Assembly: GCF_024721975.1 (NCBI RefSeq)
Contig: NZ_JANQBB010000003.1
Span: 124,001-188,000 of the forward strand
Reading direction: 5' to 3'
Length of the DNA: 64,000 bases
Origin: Paenibacillus endoradicis
Lineage (GTDB): Bacteria; Bacillota; Bacilli; Paenibacillales; Paenibacillaceae
The stretch's first letter is position 1, and each line of letters begins with the position of its first letter. Under the pieces are notes generated by a model. The model was not told the DNA's origin, ran no database searches, and saw nothing but the letters and a program-made list of their open reading frames with translations. Shown piece by piece: positions 34,214 through 44,246 of the stretch. A program made the position numbers and the translations under genes.

Positions 34214-35101
34214 ATGTCACTAGCATCAAACGTAAGTAATCGCAACTTGGAGAATCGTGCAAGAATGCTCATCTCTTGTCCAGACAGACCTGGAATCGTA
34301 GCCACTGTATCCCAGTTTCTACATGAGCATGGCGCTAACATCGTACAATCGGATCAATTTACAATGAACCCAGAGGGCGGCATGTTCTTTATTCGATTTG
34401 AGTTTGATCTTAACGATCTTGATCAAGAGTTACCTATTATAGTAGAAGATTTTAATCGTGTGGCAGATCGCTTTGATATGAAATGGAGTACGTTCCGTGC
34501 TAGTCGTAAAAAGCGTCTTGCTGTCTTTGTCTCGAAAGAAGATCACTGTCTAATGGAAATATTATGGCAATGGAAATCCGGTGATTTAGATGCCGATATT
34601 GCTATGGTAATTAGTAATCATCTTGATATGAAAGAACAAGTGGAATCGTTCGGCATTCCTTACTATCATATTCCAGTTACACCTGATACAAAGGATGAAG
34701 TAGAGCGTAAGCATATTGAATTAGTGTCAGGGAAAGCTGATCTCATAGTCCTTGCACGTTATATGCAAATTATTCCTGGAAAATTTATCGAAGAGTTTCC
34801 TAATCGGATTATTAATATCCACCATTCCTTCTTACCTGCATTTATTGGTGGAAGCCCATATGCTCAAGCGTACAAACGTGGCGTGAAAATAATTGGAGCG
34901 ACGGCTCACTATGTTACGGAAGAATTAGACGGTGGACCGATCATTGAACAAGACGTTCAACGTGTAACACATCGTGATAGTGTAGATCATTTGAAGCGTA
35001 TTGGGCGTACGATTGAAAAGGTTGTATTAGCTCGTGCAATCAAATGGCATTTGGAAGATCGTGTACTCGTCCATCAAAATAAGACGGTTGTGTTTAATTA
35101 G
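34214..35101 (+). CDS. purU: Formyltetrahydrofolate deformylase
   Basis: PurU hydrolyses 10-formyltetrahydrofolate to formate and tetrahydrofolate, balancing one-carbon pools. The 295-residue protein has an N-terminal ACT domain (about 17-95, ISCPDRPGIVATVSQFL) and a formyltransferase-like domain with N201-I-H203 and D239 as catalytic residues. AAGGAAGG precedes ATG 34214; an upstream TTG at 34196 is less likely. It lies 76 bases before tkt on the same strand but probably has its own control. Confidence 0.94.
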   Translation: MSLASNVSNRNLENRARMLISCPDRPGIVATVSQFLHEHGANIVQSDQFTMNPEGGMFFIRFEFDLNDLDQELPIIVEDFNRVADRFDMKWSTFRASRKKRLAVFVSKEDHCLMEILWQWKSGDLDADIAMVISNHLDMKEQVESFGIPYYHIPVTPDTKDEVERKHIELVSGKADLIVLARYMQIIPGKFIEEFPNRIINIHHSFLPAFIGGSPYAQAYKRGVKIIGATAHYVTEELDGGPIIEQDVQRVTHRDSVDHLKRIGRTIEKVVLARAIKWHLEDRVLVHQNKTVVFN

Positions 35102-35177
35102 CATTGAATGGTACAATATGCAAAGAAATTACCGATATTTTTACACATAAACCAACAAAAAGTAGGAGGATATTGCA

Positions 35178-37196
35178 ATGACTGTTTCACAAAAATCTAT
35201 CGAACAACTATCAATTGATACTGTTCGTACACTAGCTATCGATGCAATTGAAAAAGCAAAATCTGGACACCCAGGTATGCCAATGGGTGCAGCACCAATG
35301 GGGTATCAATTGTTTGCAAAAACAATGAACCACAATCCATCTAACCCAACATGGATTAACCGTGATCGTTTCGTCCTTTCTGCAGGTCATGGTTCAATGC
35401 TTTTATATAGCTTGCTACATCTTTCTGGTTATGATCTTCCATTGGAAGAATTGAAACAATTCCGTCAATGGGGTTCTCTAACTCCAGGTCATCCAGAGTT
35501 CGGTCACACTGCTGGTGTTGATGCAACGACTGGTCCACTTGGACAAGGTATCGCAATGGCAGTAGGTATGGCTATGGCTGAAGCTCAACTTGGAGCTACT
35601 TATAACAAAGAGAACTTCAAAGTTGTAGATCATTTCACATTTGCAATCTGTGGCGATGGCGACTTAATGGAAGGGATCTCCCATGAAGCAGCTTCTCTAG
35701 CAGGTCATTTACAACTTGGTAAATTAGTTGTACTTTACGATTCAAACGATATCACACTTGATGGTGTTCTTGGTCTTTCTTATTCAGAAACAGTTCAAAG
35801 TCGTTTCGAAGGTTATGGCTGGCAAGTGCTTCGCGTTGAAGATGGTAATGATCTAGCTGCTATTGAGAAAGCAATTGCTGATGCTCAAGTAGATACTTCT
35901 AAACCAACGCTTATCGAAGTGAAAACAGTTATCGGTTACGGTTCTCCGAACAAAGCTGGTAAAGGCGGTCATGGCGGTACTCATGGTTCTCCACTTGGTG
36001 CTGACGAAGCAAAACTTACAAAAGAAGCTTATGGCTGGGAAGCTGAAGAAGCATTCTTTGTTCCTGCTGAAGTAACTTCTCATTTTGCAGAAGTTAAACT
36101 AGCTGGTGAAAAAGCTAACGCAGTTTGGAATGAAATGTTTGCAGCTTATAAAGCAGCTAACCCTGAATTAGCACAACAATTTGAAACAGCTATTTCTAGC
36201 GCTCTTCCAGAGAACTGGGATGCTGATCTTCCAACATATACAACTGCTGACTCTGCAGTATCTACTCGTATTGCTTCTGGTAAAGCAATCAACGGACTTG
36301 CGAAAAACGTTCCTAACCTAGTAGGTGGATCTGCTGACCTTGAAAGCTCTACAATGACTCATATGGATAACCAAGCTCAATTTGGACCTGCTGACTATTC
36401 TGGTCGCAACATCTACTTCGGTGTTCGTGAATTCGGTATGGCTGCAGCAATGAACGGGATTAGCCTACACTCTGGTCTTAAAGTATACGGTGGTACATTC
36501 TTCGTATTCACTGACTACCTACGTCCAGCAGTTCGTCTATCAGCTCTAATGAAATTACCAGTTGTGTATGTACTTACACATGATTCTATCGCTGTGGGTG
36601 AAGATGGTCCTACTCACGAACCAATCGAGCAACTTGCTTCTATTCGTATCATTCCTGGTCTAACAGTACTTCGTCCAGCTGATGCAAACGAAACATCTGC
36701 TGCATGGGCTTATGCTGTTGAGAACACATCTGCTCCAGTAGCGCTAGTTCTTACTCGTCAAAACTTACCTATTCTTCCTGGTACAGTTGAAGGCGTTCGT
36801 GAAAACTTGAAAAAAGGTGCTTATGTTGTATCTGATGCAGCAAATGGCACACCAGTTGCTCAAATTATTGCAACAGGTTCTGAAGTACAACTTGCGGTTG
36901 CAGCTCAAAAAGCTCTAGCTGAAGAAGGTATTCAAGTACGTGTTATCTCTATGCCGAGCTGGGATCTATTCGATAAACAGTCTAAAGAATATAAAGATTC
37001 TGTTATTCTTCCAGAAGTTAAAGCTCGTCTTGCAGTTGAGATGGCTCATCCAATGGGTTGGCATAAATACGTTGGTGACCAAGGTGATATCATTGCTATC
37101 GATACATTCGGTGCATCTGCTCCTGGTGATCGCGTTATTAAAGAGTACGGCTTTACTGTTGAGAATGTAGTAAGCAAAGTAAAAGCATTGCTTTAA
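35178..37196 (+). CDS. tkt: Transketolase
   Basis: The full-length enzyme of 672 residues belongs to the non-oxidative pentose phosphate pathway. The thiamine diphosphate motif starts at [13 protein letters not shown] near 155 and ends with the DSND-like pair near 187; HPG and GHGSM near the N-terminus and the C-terminal FGASAPGD phosphate-binding motif are present. Codon use is noticeably biased and GC-richer than its neighbours, as expected for a highly expressed gene. AGTAGGAGGA precedes the ATG. Confidence 0.97.
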   Translation: MTVSQKSIEQLSIDTVRTLAIDAIEKAKSGHPGMPMGAAPMGYQLFAKTMNHNPSNPTWINRDRFVLSAGHGSMLLYSLLHLSGYDLPLEELKQFRQWGSLTPGHPEFGHTAGVDATTGPLGQGIAMAVGMAMAEAQLGATYNKENFKVVDHFTFAICGDGDLMEGISHEAASLAGHLQLGKLVVLYDSNDITLDGVLGLSYSETVQSRFEGYGWQVLRVEDGNDLAAIEKAIADAQVDTSKPTLIEVKTVIGYGSPNKAGKGGHGGTHGSPLGADEAKLTKEAYGWEAEEAFFVPAEVTSHFAEVKLAGEKANAVWNEMFAAYKAANPELAQQFETAISSALPENWDADLPTYTTADSAVSTRIASGKAINGLAKNVPNLVGGSADLESSTMTHMDNQAQFGPADYSGRNIYFGVREFGMAAAMNGISLHSGLKVYGGTFFVFTDYLRPAVRLSALMKLPVVYVLTHDSIAVGEDGPTHEPIEQLASIRIIPGLTVLRPADANETSAAWAYAVENTSAPVALVLTRQNLPILPGTVEGVRENLKKGAYVVSDAANGTPVAQIIATGSEVQLAVAAQKALAEEGIQVRVISMPSWDLFDKQSKEYKDSVILPEVKARLAVEMAHPMGWHKYVGDQGDIIAIDTFGASAPGDRVIKEYGFTVENVVSKVKALL

Positions 37197-37199
37197 GAT

Positions 37200-37262
37200 G
37201 AAGATCAAAACAGTCGCTTGTGATCACGATATTATGTGATGTAGCTTAATCGACAACTTAAT
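37200..37262 (+). repeat. Intergenic repeat, family B, partial copy 3 (after tkt)
   Basis: ATCAAAACAGTCGCTTGTGATCACGAT matches the left end of the family, followed by a short decayed TGTAGCTTAATCGAC part. It lies directly after the tkt stop. Confidence 0.6.
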
Positions 37263-37287
37263 TCATACAGCAAAGGGGAAATTTCCA

Positions 37288-37599
37288 ATGTCTCAATTCG
37301 ACAATGTCTCAGTAGTCAAAAAAGCAAATGTTTATTTTGAAGGTAAAGTTACAAGTCGCGTGATAGTATTTCCTGACGGGACCAAAAAAACATTAGGTAT
37401 TATGCTTCCAGGTGAATATGAATTTGGAACTGATACAGTTGAGATCATGGAAATTTTGGCTGGTGATTTGAAAGTTCAACTTCCAGGTCAATCGGAATGG
37501 ATTCACATTCAAGGCGAAGGTGAATTCAAAGTTGGAGCTAACGAGAAATTCAAGCTTCAAGTTAAAGAAGTAGCGGATTACATCTGTTCATATCTGTAA
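37288..37599 (+). CDS. ppnP: Pyrimidine/purine nucleoside phosphorylase (PpnP, DUF1255)
   Basis: This 103-residue cupin-like protein matches the PpnP/YaiE family in length and motifs ([31 protein letters not shown], VPxxF-like [20 protein letters not shown]). In E. coli PpnP phosphorolyses several nucleosides. AAAGGGGAA lies before ATG 37288. A strong terminator follows, so it ends any tkt-ppnP transcript. Confidence 0.92.
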   Translation: MSQFDNVSVVKKANVYFEGKVTSRVIVFPDGTKKTLGIMLPGEYEFGTDTVEIMEILAGDLKVQLPGQSEWIHIQGEGEFKVGANEKFKLQVKEVADYICSYL

Positions 37600-37621
37600 T
37601 AGCTCGAACCGTATTTAATTA

Positions 37622-37672
37622 AGGGGCACTCCCAAAGTCATTGAGAATATGACTTTGGGAGTGCCCTTTTTT
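37622..37672 (+). terminator. Terminator after ppnP
   Basis: GGGGCACTCCCAAAGTCAT pairs with ATGACTTTGGGAGTGCCC, followed by six T residues. Confidence 0.92.
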
Positions 37673-37850
37673 AATCGTATAAAAGTCGTAATAGTCGCAA
37701 GATGGAAGATTGCTACATTCAATAAACCGTTTTATTATATATCCTTTGTAAAATTAACAAATTACAATTTTATTAGAAGTAGTTTATTGCAAACTTGGCT
37801 ATAGCGGTACAGAAGGTTAGATAATATACAATATAAGGAAGGTGCTATAA

Positions 37851-38897
37851 ATGGAATTATCCTTTATTAAAGGTGCAGATGTATCATTTGTTGATGAAAT
37901 AGAAACCGAAGGTGGAGCGTTTTACGAAGATGGTGTTAAGAAAGATGTTCTAGATATTCTTAAAGATAGTGGAGTAAATTCTGCTCGCTTACGCCTATGG
38001 AATAACCCCGAATTTGATTACTGTAATCCAGCGAAGACAATAAAGATGGGGAAAAGAATTAAAGAAAGGGGGCTTCATTTTTTACTTGATTTTCACTATT
38101 CTGATTATTGGGCCGACCCAGTGAAACAACATATGCCTAAAGCATGGGAAAAACTCAGCTTTGTTGAACTCGAAGCTGTTGTAAAGGCATTTACTAGAAA
38201 TATGGTTGAACAATTAATGGTAGCAGGTGCTACTCCTGATATGATCCAAATAGGGAACGAAATAACGAATGGTATGATCTGGGGTGAAGGACGAGTAGAT
38301 GGTGAATACGATACGCCAGAGCAATGGGATAAATTAGCTAGACTGATTATCGCCGGAATCGAAGGTGTTAACGAAGCTAGTCCTAATAAGCATATTCCGA
38401 TCATGATACATATTGATCGAGGTGCTGATAACGCAGGTAGCCGTTATTTCTACGACAAGATTGCTCAATACCCAATTTCGTATGATATTATTGGTCTCTC
38501 TTATTACTCTTGGTGGCATGGTACTTTAGAACAATTAACTCACAACATGGACGAATTGGCAGCGAGATATGAGAAAGATATTGTAGTAGTTGAAGTTGCA
38601 TATCCTTGGACGATGACGCCACCAGATGATCAGCAGCTAATCTTTAACAGGAAGGATTGGATTTATGAAGGTTTCCCTGTAAATGTTGAAGGGCAATCAA
38701 AATGGTTAACTCATCTAATGAGGTTAATTAAGGAAGTTGAGGATAACAGAGGTCTAGGACTTTACTATTGGGAACCATGTTGGATTCCTTCAAAATTAAC
38801 ATGGTCAGTAGGTCATGAGAATAACTGGTCTAACCTCACATTATTTGATTATAAAGGTAATAAATTAAACTCACTTGATGCATTTAAAATGGAATAA
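37851..38897 (+). CDS. GH53 endo-beta-1,4-galactanase without signal peptide
   Basis: The 348-residue TIM barrel matches family GH53 (arabinogalactan endo-1,4-galactosidase). The acid/base is E137 (QIGNEITNG) and the nucleophile E248 (VVVEVAYPW); SARLRLWN and LLDFHYSDYWADP are typical strand motifs. Unlike most members it starts MELSFIKGADVSF with no signal peptide, so it appears cytoplasmic and may act on imported galacto-oligosaccharides. It is followed 68 bases later by an AraC-type regulator that probably controls it. AGGAAGG precedes ATG 37851. Confidence 0.9.
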   Translation: MELSFIKGADVSFVDEIETEGGAFYEDGVKKDVLDILKDSGVNSARLRLWNNPEFDYCNPAKTIKMGKRIKERGLHFLLDFHYSDYWADPVKQHMPKAWEKLSFVELEAVVKAFTRNMVEQLMVAGATPDMIQIGNEITNGMIWGEGRVDGEYDTPEQWDKLARLIIAGIEGVNEASPNKHIPIMIHIDRGADNAGSRYFYDKIAQYPISYDIIGLSYYSWWHGTLEQLTHNMDELAARYEKDIVVVEVAYPWTMTPPDDQQLIFNRKDWIYEGFPVNVEGQSKWLTHLMRLIKEVEDNRGLGLYYWEPCWIPSKLTWSVGHENNWSNLTLFDYKGNKLNSLDAFKME

Positions 38898-38964
38898 TGA
38901 TTGATATGAGTGTAGTGTTTCGTACATAATTAAGGTATTAACCGCAAAGAGGTGATAACTTAAT

Positions 38965-39813
38965 ATGTTAGATGATGAAAATTTGCGTCATGTTTTCTCA
39001 ACTGTGGAGCGATCGCTACCTCTGTTTATTGAAACGATAGGATATAGTGCTTGGGAGCGTGTATTTCATCGTCCAGCTGGTTATCATCATTATCATTGGC
39101 TACATACAATTGTGGGAGAAGGAAAGATTGAACAACTTGGAGAAATAACTGCACTATCTGCTGGAATGGGTGTGCTTCTTCCACCCTTTTCGCCACATAC
39201 ATATTATCCAACTTCTGATCGTTGGTCTACGATTTATATAACATTTGGTGGCGCATCCGTTTCTTCCGTAATGGATGCGTTAGAAATGAATAAATCTATT
39301 ATCTATAAAGAATCAGAAGAGGGATTATTTGGTCCTTTATTTGTTGATATAATTACAAATATTGGACTTGATGGAGAGTTATCTGCAATGGAGGCTTCCA
39401 CGGAATTATATCGTTTTCTCATTCATCTACGTAAATTTAGTAGGCAACACGATCAGCCTTCACTTTCACAGTTTTATGAGAAATTAGCTCCGATTGTTAG
39501 TTGGATGGAGCTTAATCTTAACAAAAATATTGGATTGTCAGAAATTGCTCAATATGCTGGGATTGGAGTTTCTAGTCTCCATGAACAATTTCAAACTGCC
39601 TTCGGAGTGAGCCCTTATTCTTTCTTAATTCAACTTCGAATACGTGAAACGAAAAGGATTTTAGTTAATCAGCCGCAATTAGCACTGAAAGATGTTGCGA
39701 TACATACCGGTTTTAACGATGTAAGTCACTTTGTAGCCACCTTTCGTAGAAAAGAAGGAATTACACCTGGAAAGTATCGTGAATTGTATCATTCACAAGA
39801 AACTGTCGATTAA
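38965..39813 (+). CDS. AraC family transcriptional regulator
   Basis: This 282-residue regulator has an N-terminal cupin-type sensor domain (about 25-110, with HHYHWLHTIVGEG) and a C-terminal double helix-turn-helix (about 175-275, ending with DVSHFVATFRRKEGITPGKYR). Such proteins typically activate sugar-use genes in response to a ligand. Its position just downstream of the GH53 gene suggests that it senses galactan breakdown products. AGAGGTGAT lies before ATG 38965. A terminator follows. Confidence 0.9.
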   Translation: MLDDENLRHVFSTVERSLPLFIETIGYSAWERVFHRPAGYHHYHWLHTIVGEGKIEQLGEITALSAGMGVLLPPFSPHTYYPTSDRWSTIYITFGGASVSSVMDALEMNKSIIYKESEEGLFGPLFVDIITNIGLDGELSAMEASTELYRFLIHLRKFSRQHDQPSLSQFYEKLAPIVSWMELNLNKNIGLSEIAQYAGIGVSSLHEQFQTAFGVSPYSFLIQLRIRETKRILVNQPQLALKDVAIHTGFNDVSHFVATFRRKEGITPGKYRELYHSQETVD

Positions 39814-39824
39814 AAACCTATAGT

Positions 39825-39859
39825 GAAAGCGAAGTCAGCTAGTTGACTTCGCTTTCTTT
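39825..39859 (+). terminator. Terminator after the GH53-AraC pair
   Basis: GAAAGCGAAGTCA pairs with TGACTTCGCTTTC, followed by TTTGG; the T tract is short. Confidence 0.65.
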
Positions 39860-40042
39860 GGCTAGCTGTCGTATTATTGTGACAAAACAGTCAAGAATGA
39901 GATGGTAAGAGGAGGTTATTATAAGCTAAAGTATAATATAGAGGTAAGTTCAAAAATCAGGCTGATGGTTGAACATGCACATATAGGTACTTGTCTACGT
40001 ATGGATAGACAGGTGAGAATAAGATCTGGAGGTTTCATTAGG

Positions 40043-40564
40043 ATGAAGGATAAAAATTACACACCGCTCGTATTAACTTTGACAGTCGTCATTGTGGCAC
40101 TGGTTGCCGTATTATTTTTCTTGCCAGCTTATGATGGTGAGCTTGGATTTGATGTAACGATTCTTCCTATGCTAAATGCGATTTTTAACAGCTTTACATT
40201 TCTAGCATTAATCGTTGCGCTAACTGCAATTAAGAAGAAAAACATTAAGATGCACAGAACATTTATTGGTGTAGCTTTCGCTTCGACTACATTATTTCTT
40301 ATCTCGTATGTATCGTATCACTACTTGACGGAGTCAACATCTTATGGTGGTGAAGGGATTTTACGTCCAATTTACTTCTTTATCTTAATTACTCATATTT
40401 TATTAGCGATTGTCGTTGTTCCATTAGCTTTGTTCTCAGCAGTATTTGGAATTACGAATAAAATTGAGAAACATCGCAAAATTGCAAAATGGACAATGCC
40501 GATTTGGCTATACGTTAGTTTGACAGGTGTTATTGTATATCTAATGATCTCACCTTATTATTAA
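40043..40564 (+). CDS. DUF420 membrane protein (YozB/CtaM-like)
   Basis: This 173-residue membrane protein with about five hydrophobic segments matches the DUF420 family (LNAIFNSFTFLALI, KKKNIKMHRTFIGVAFASTTLFLISYVSYH, HILLAIVVVPLALF, KHRKIAKWTMPIWLYVSLTGV). Conserved histidines in the helices are a family mark. Members occur near cytochrome oxidase assembly genes in Bacillales and related proteins act in oxidase maturation. The start is ATG 40043 with TGGAGG ten bases upstream; the longer frame from 39902 has no support. Confidence 0.88.
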   Translation: MKDKNYTPLVLTLTVVIVALVAVLFFLPAYDGELGFDVTILPMLNAIFNSFTFLALIVALTAIKKKNIKMHRTFIGVAFASTTLFLISYVSYHYLTESTSYGGEGILRPIYFFILITHILLAIVVVPLALFSAVFGITNKIEKHRKIAKWTMPIWLYVSLTGVIVYLMISPYY

Positions 40565-40571
40565 TAAAGGA

Positions 40572-40615
40572 AGTTCAAAACACAGACTTTGATAACGAAG
40601 TTATGCAGGATGCTT
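40572..40615 (+). repeat. Intergenic repeat, family B, partial copy 4
   Basis: GTTCAAAACACAGACTTTGATAACGAAG matches one end of the family and stops after about 45 bases. It lies directly after the DUF420 gene. Confidence 0.5.
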
Positions 40616-40803
40616 AATAGGTATCAATTAGGAAAAATAAACATCGAAATATAATATTATAAAAGATAATTGTACAAAATCTAAATAGTTATTATAGACA
40701 ATAGACTTGTGTTTACTGTGTAAATTAGATATTCTTAAACAAATGTCATATAATTTTTAGAGAAGAAGCGTAGCTTCGTACAATTCAGGAGGTTATTGAA
40801 ATC

Positions 40804-42153
40804 ATGGGTAATACATTAAAGTTCGATTACAGCAAAGCCTTAACATTTGTAGGTCAACATGAGGTTGATTATTTGACGGCTCAGGTACGTCTTGCACACG
40901 ATCAGTTGCACAATGCTACTGGAGCAGGTTCTGACTATCTTGGATGGATTAACCTACCCAATGAATACGACAAAGAAGAGTTTGCACGCATTAAGCAATC
41001 TGCTGCCAAAATTCAAAATGATTCTGAAGTATTGATCGTTATCGGAATCGGTGGTTCTTACCTAGGAGCACGTGCTGCAATTGAAATGCTATCTAACTCT
41101 TTCTATAATATTCAATCCAAAGAGCAACGTAAAACTCCTCAAGTATTATTTGCAGGTAACAACGTGAGTTCTACATATGTAACTCACTTGCTACAATTAA
41201 TTGAGGGTCGTGACTGGTCTATTAACGTTATTTCTAAATCAGGCACAACTACTGAGCCAGCTATCGCATTCCGTATTTTCCGTGCTGAGTTGGAGAAGAA
41301 ATATGGTAAAGAAGAAGCTCGTAAACGTATTTATGCAACAACAGATAAAGAAAAAGGCGCTTTAAAATCATTGGCTACTGCTGAAGGTTATGAATCTTTT
41401 GTAATTGCTGATGACATCGGTGGTCGTTATTCTGTTCTAACTGCTGTAGGTCTATTACCAATCGCAGTTGCTGGTATCGACATCGATGCGATGATGCAAG
41501 GTGCAGCTGATGCTGTAACTGAATATAGCAAACCAGAATTAGCAGAGAACGAAGCATATCAATATGCAGCAGTTCGTAACTCTCTATACCGTAAAGGTAA
41601 AGCGATTGAAATTCTTGTAAACTACGAACCTAATCTTCACTTTGTATCTGAATGGTGGAAACAATTATTCGGAGAATCTGAAGGTAAAGACTTCAAAGGT
41701 ATCTACCCAGCATCTGTTGACTTTACAACTGATCTACACTCTATGGGCCAATTTATCCAAGAAGGTAGCCGTAATATCTTTGAAACAGTTATTCAAGTTG
41801 GAGAAGTTGCAGAACACATCACAATTGAAACTGACGAAAATGATCTTGATGGTTTGAACTTCCTAGCAGGTAAAACGATGGATTTTGTTAACAAGAAAGC
41901 AGCTCAAGGAACATTACTTGCACATACAGATGGTCAAGTTCCTAACCTAATTGTTAATATTAAAGATATGACACCTTATACATTCGGTTACATGGTGTAC
42001 TTCTTCGAAAAAGCATGTGCAATCAGTGGATACCTTCTAGGAGTTAATCCATTTGACCAACCAGGTGTTGAAGCATATAAAACAAATATGTTCGCATTAC
42101 TTGGTAAGCCTGGCTACGAAAAAGAAAAAGCTGAACTAGAAGCTCGCCTTTAA
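40804..42153 (+). CDS. pgi: Glucose-6-phosphate isomerase
   Basis: The 449-residue enzyme interconverts glucose 6-phosphate and fructose 6-phosphate. The phosphate-binding SKSGTTTE block near 145, DDIGGRYS near 204, the [10 protein letters not shown] motif near 319 and the C-terminal [14 protein letters not shown] with catalytic lysine are conserved, as in the short Bacillus-type enzyme. Codon use is biased as for highly expressed genes. CAGGAGG precedes ATG 40804 by about ten bases. Confidence 0.97.
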   Translation: MGNTLKFDYSKALTFVGQHEVDYLTAQVRLAHDQLHNATGAGSDYLGWINLPNEYDKEEFARIKQSAAKIQNDSEVLIVIGIGGSYLGARAAIEMLSNSFYNIQSKEQRKTPQVLFAGNNVSSTYVTHLLQLIEGRDWSINVISKSGTTTEPAIAFRIFRAELEKKYGKEEARKRIYATTDKEKGALKSLATAEGYESFVIADDIGGRYSVLTAVGLLPIAVAGIDIDAMMQGAADAVTEYSKPELAENEAYQYAAVRNSLYRKGKAIEILVNYEPNLHFVSEWWKQLFGESEGKDFKGIYPASVDFTTDLHSMGQFIQEGSRNIFETVIQVGEVAEHITIETDENDLDGLNFLAGKTMDFVNKKAAQGTLLAHTDGQVPNLIVNIKDMTPYTFGYMVYFFEKACAISGYLLGVNPFDQPGVEAYKTNMFALLGKPGYEKEKAELEARL

Positions 42154-42159
42154 GAAGTA

Positions 42160-42420
42160 GTTCAAAACAGTCACCTGTGATCACGATGGTTAGCTTCGTT
42201 GTATATTCGATGGCGAAGCTGCCATTCATAGGAAACCTGCGTGTCCTCTTGTACCAATAACGTACATTGCGCTACTCGTTTCCTAGCTTCTTGGTGCTTA
42301 CAGGCAACTGTTTTGAACCTTCATTGAATGCGGTAGTTTATTAAAAATTCAAATCGTTCACTTGTTACCTGCCAAGAAGATGCCATGAAGCTTTATATCG
42401 TAATCACTATTGAATGATTT
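42160..42420 (+). repeat. Intergenic repeat, family B, copy 5 plus partial copy (after pgi)
   Basis: The full copy (42160-42318) has a perfect 12-base terminal inverted repeat, GTTCAAAACAGT facing ACTGTTTTGAAC, and the shared CATTCATAGGAA and TACCAATAACGTACATT blocks. A decayed second part (about 42345-42420, CAAATCGTTCACTTG...TTTGAA) follows. It begins seven bases after the pgi stop codon. Confidence 0.8.
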
Positions 42421-42445
42421 GAATTACCTTCAAGGAGTGTTTGAG

Positions 42446-43078
42446 ATGCTACAAAGATATCGCACGGTTCGCGAAGCGGCGAACCAAGAGATTGTCATCA
42501 AACGCTCTCGTTTCATCGGCTATGCGCAACCTGTCGCTTCTGAAGAAGAGGCAGTTGCTTTTATTGAGGAAATAAAGCGGTTACACAGAACGGCAACTCA
42601 TAATTGCTCAGCGTATATGATCGGCGAAAGAGATCAGTTTCAGAAAGCTTCTGATGACGGTGAGCCGAGCGGAACTGCGGGGAAGCCAATATTAGAGGTC
42701 ATTAAAAATAAAGGTCTCAAAAATGTTGCTGTCGTCGTTACACGTTATTTCGGCGGGATTATGTTAGGTGCAGGCGGTTTGGTTAGAGCCTACACAGATG
42801 GTGCCGTTGCCGGTATCGAGGCAGCTCAAGAGATTGAGTATGTTCTTCATCGTGAAGTGTTTATAGAAGTAGACTATACTTGGTATGGCAAACTTGAAAA
42901 TGAACTTCATAGTCGCAACACTCGTCTTGGCCAAGTTGATTTCACAGATAAAGTGACGGTATGTACGCTTCCAGAAAGTGATCAAGCTGATGCGTTTATT
43001 GCTTGGGCCATTGATTTTACTCAAGGGAAAGCTACTATTACAGCAGGTAAAGATCGTTATTTCATTGATGGTGAATAA
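42446..43078 (+). CDS. YigZ/IMPACT family protein (YvyE)
   Basis: This 210-residue protein of the YigZ family has the N-terminal IMPACT domain (KRSRFIGYA, THNCSAYMIGE, DDGEPSGTAGKPILEVI, VVVTRYFGGIMLGAGGLVRAY) and a smaller C-terminal domain of the DUF1949 type. Its role is not firmly known; related eukaryotic proteins affect translation control. AAGGAG lies before ATG 42446. It is monocistronic with its own terminator. Confidence 0.92.
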   Translation: MLQRYRTVREAANQEIVIKRSRFIGYAQPVASEEEAVAFIEEIKRLHRTATHNCSAYMIGERDQFQKASDDGEPSGTAGKPILEVIKNKGLKNVAVVVTRYFGGIMLGAGGLVRAYTDGAVAGIEAAQEIEYVLHREVFIEVDYTWYGKLENELHSRNTRLGQVDFTDKVTVCTLPESDQADAFIAWAIDFTQGKATITAGKDRYFIDGE

Positions 43079-43111
43079 TGTACAACGATATAAATTGATA
43101 TTGTCCCATAC

Positions 43112-43157
43112 AAAAAGCTCAAAGTGTGTAAATTTCTTACACACTTTGAGCTTTTTC
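43112..43157 (+). terminator. Terminator after the YigZ gene
   Basis: AAAAAGCTCAAAGTGTGTAA pairs with TTACACACTTTGAGCTTTTT with a short loop. The A and T flanks make it potentially bidirectional. Confidence 0.9.
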
Positions 43158-43349
43158 TGTTTCCATCGCGAAGTTTAGAAAATGCATCGAACTATAGGTG
43201 AAAACGTTGTGGAGTTCTATATCGACGAATGCAATTCATTCGTTTTAATATTACGTGAAGTTTATAAGGGCATGTGCGGATTTTAATAGGGAAATAGCGT
43301 GAAACAAGCAAATTTGCAGATGGTTTTACTATTATTCATAAAAAATACA

Positions 43350-43379
43350 TTGACTTCCATAATGTGGCGGTGCTACATT
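43350..43379 (+). promoter_or_regulatory. Promoter of the sulfate transport operon
   Basis: TTGACT (43350-43355) and TACATT (43374-43379) are 18 bases apart, about 60 bases before the first cys gene. AATACCTAGTATT (43383-43395) and GTGGGAATTATT follow and may be an operator. The rest of the 43158-43439 gap shows no clear structure and no S-box or T-box signature. Confidence 0.5.
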
Positions 43380-43439
43380 ATTAATACCTAGTATTCAAGT
43401 GGGAATTATTACTTATATAAATAATGGGGGCCGTGCACA

Positions 43440-44246
43440 TTGAATTCATTATTTCGTAGCCGCACATGGAGCTACAGCTTTCGCAGTATTGTTATTATTT
43501 ATTTTATTGGCTTAATTATTATTCCTATCATAAGTATTTACACACAATCGTTCTCATCTGGCCTATTAAACTTCTGGGATAATATTTCCGATCCTCTTGC
43601 ATGGAAGGCTGTATTTTTAACATTAAAACTAGCAGGTATAGCAACGATAATTAATATACTCATTGGAACGATGATTGGATGGGTACTCGTGCGTTATGAG
43701 TTTCCCGGTAAAAGTATTATTAATAGCTTAATTGATTTACCATTCGCACTACCTACTGCCGTCGCTGGTTTTATCATCTTACTACTGTTGGGTCCAAGTA
43801 GTGTAATGTTTGAGTGGTTTGGACTAAGTCTCGTCTTTCATGAACCAGCGATTGTAGTCGCCATGGTATTTGTAACCTTTCCATTCGTAATACGAGGCTT
43901 GCAACCGTTATTGGAAGAACTGGATAAGTCAGAAGAAGAAGCAGCATATACACTAGGTTCATCTAAATTCAGAACGTTTTTTCAAATTATTATGCCGACG
44001 ATGCTACCAGGCATTCTGAGCGGAGGGATGCTTGCATTCTCAAGAGGCTTAGCAGAATTTGGAGCTGTAGTATTAATTGCTGGAAATATTCCGGGTAAAA
44101 CATTAGTTGCTTCCGTTTATATTTTTGGGGAAATAGAAAGTAATAATCCACAAGGTGCATCTGCAGTGTCCGTTTTACTTCTTACGATTTCCTTCATCAT
44201 TTTATGGTTCATTAACAAGCTGAGTCGCGGAGGAAATACATTATGA
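43440..44246 (+). CDS. cysT: Sulfate ABC transporter permease CysT
   Basis: This 268-residue permease has six membrane segments and the cytoplasmic EAA motif (EEEAAYTLGSSKFRTFFQIIMP near 160-181). It matches CysT/CysU of the sulfate/thiosulfate importer. The start is TTG 43440, with a G-rich stretch 10-15 bases upstream and no better start nearby; the rare start codon could limit output. It overlaps cysW by four bases (ATGA). Confidence 0.92.
   Translation: MNSLFRSRTWSYSFRSIVIIYFIGLIIIPIISIYTQSFSSGLLNFWDNISDPLAWKAVFLTLKLAGIATIINILIGTMIGWVLVRYEFPGKSIINSLIDLPFALPTAVAGFIILLLLGPSSVMFEWFGLSLVFHEPAIVVAMVFVTFPFVIRGLQPLLEELDKSEEEAAYTLGSSKFRTFFQIIMPTMLPGILSGGMLAFSRGLAEFGAVVLIAGNIPGKTLVASVYIFGEIESNNPQGASAVSVLLLTISFIILWFINKLSRGGNTL

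Noticed and set aside
42764..43144. 126-codon minus-strand frame over the end of the YigZ gene
   Set aside because: It is antisense to a conserved gene and runs through its terminator; no family pattern.
43158..43439. S-box (SAM) or T-box riboswitch before the sulfate operon
   Set aside because: No conserved core sequence, terminator or specifier loop could be found.
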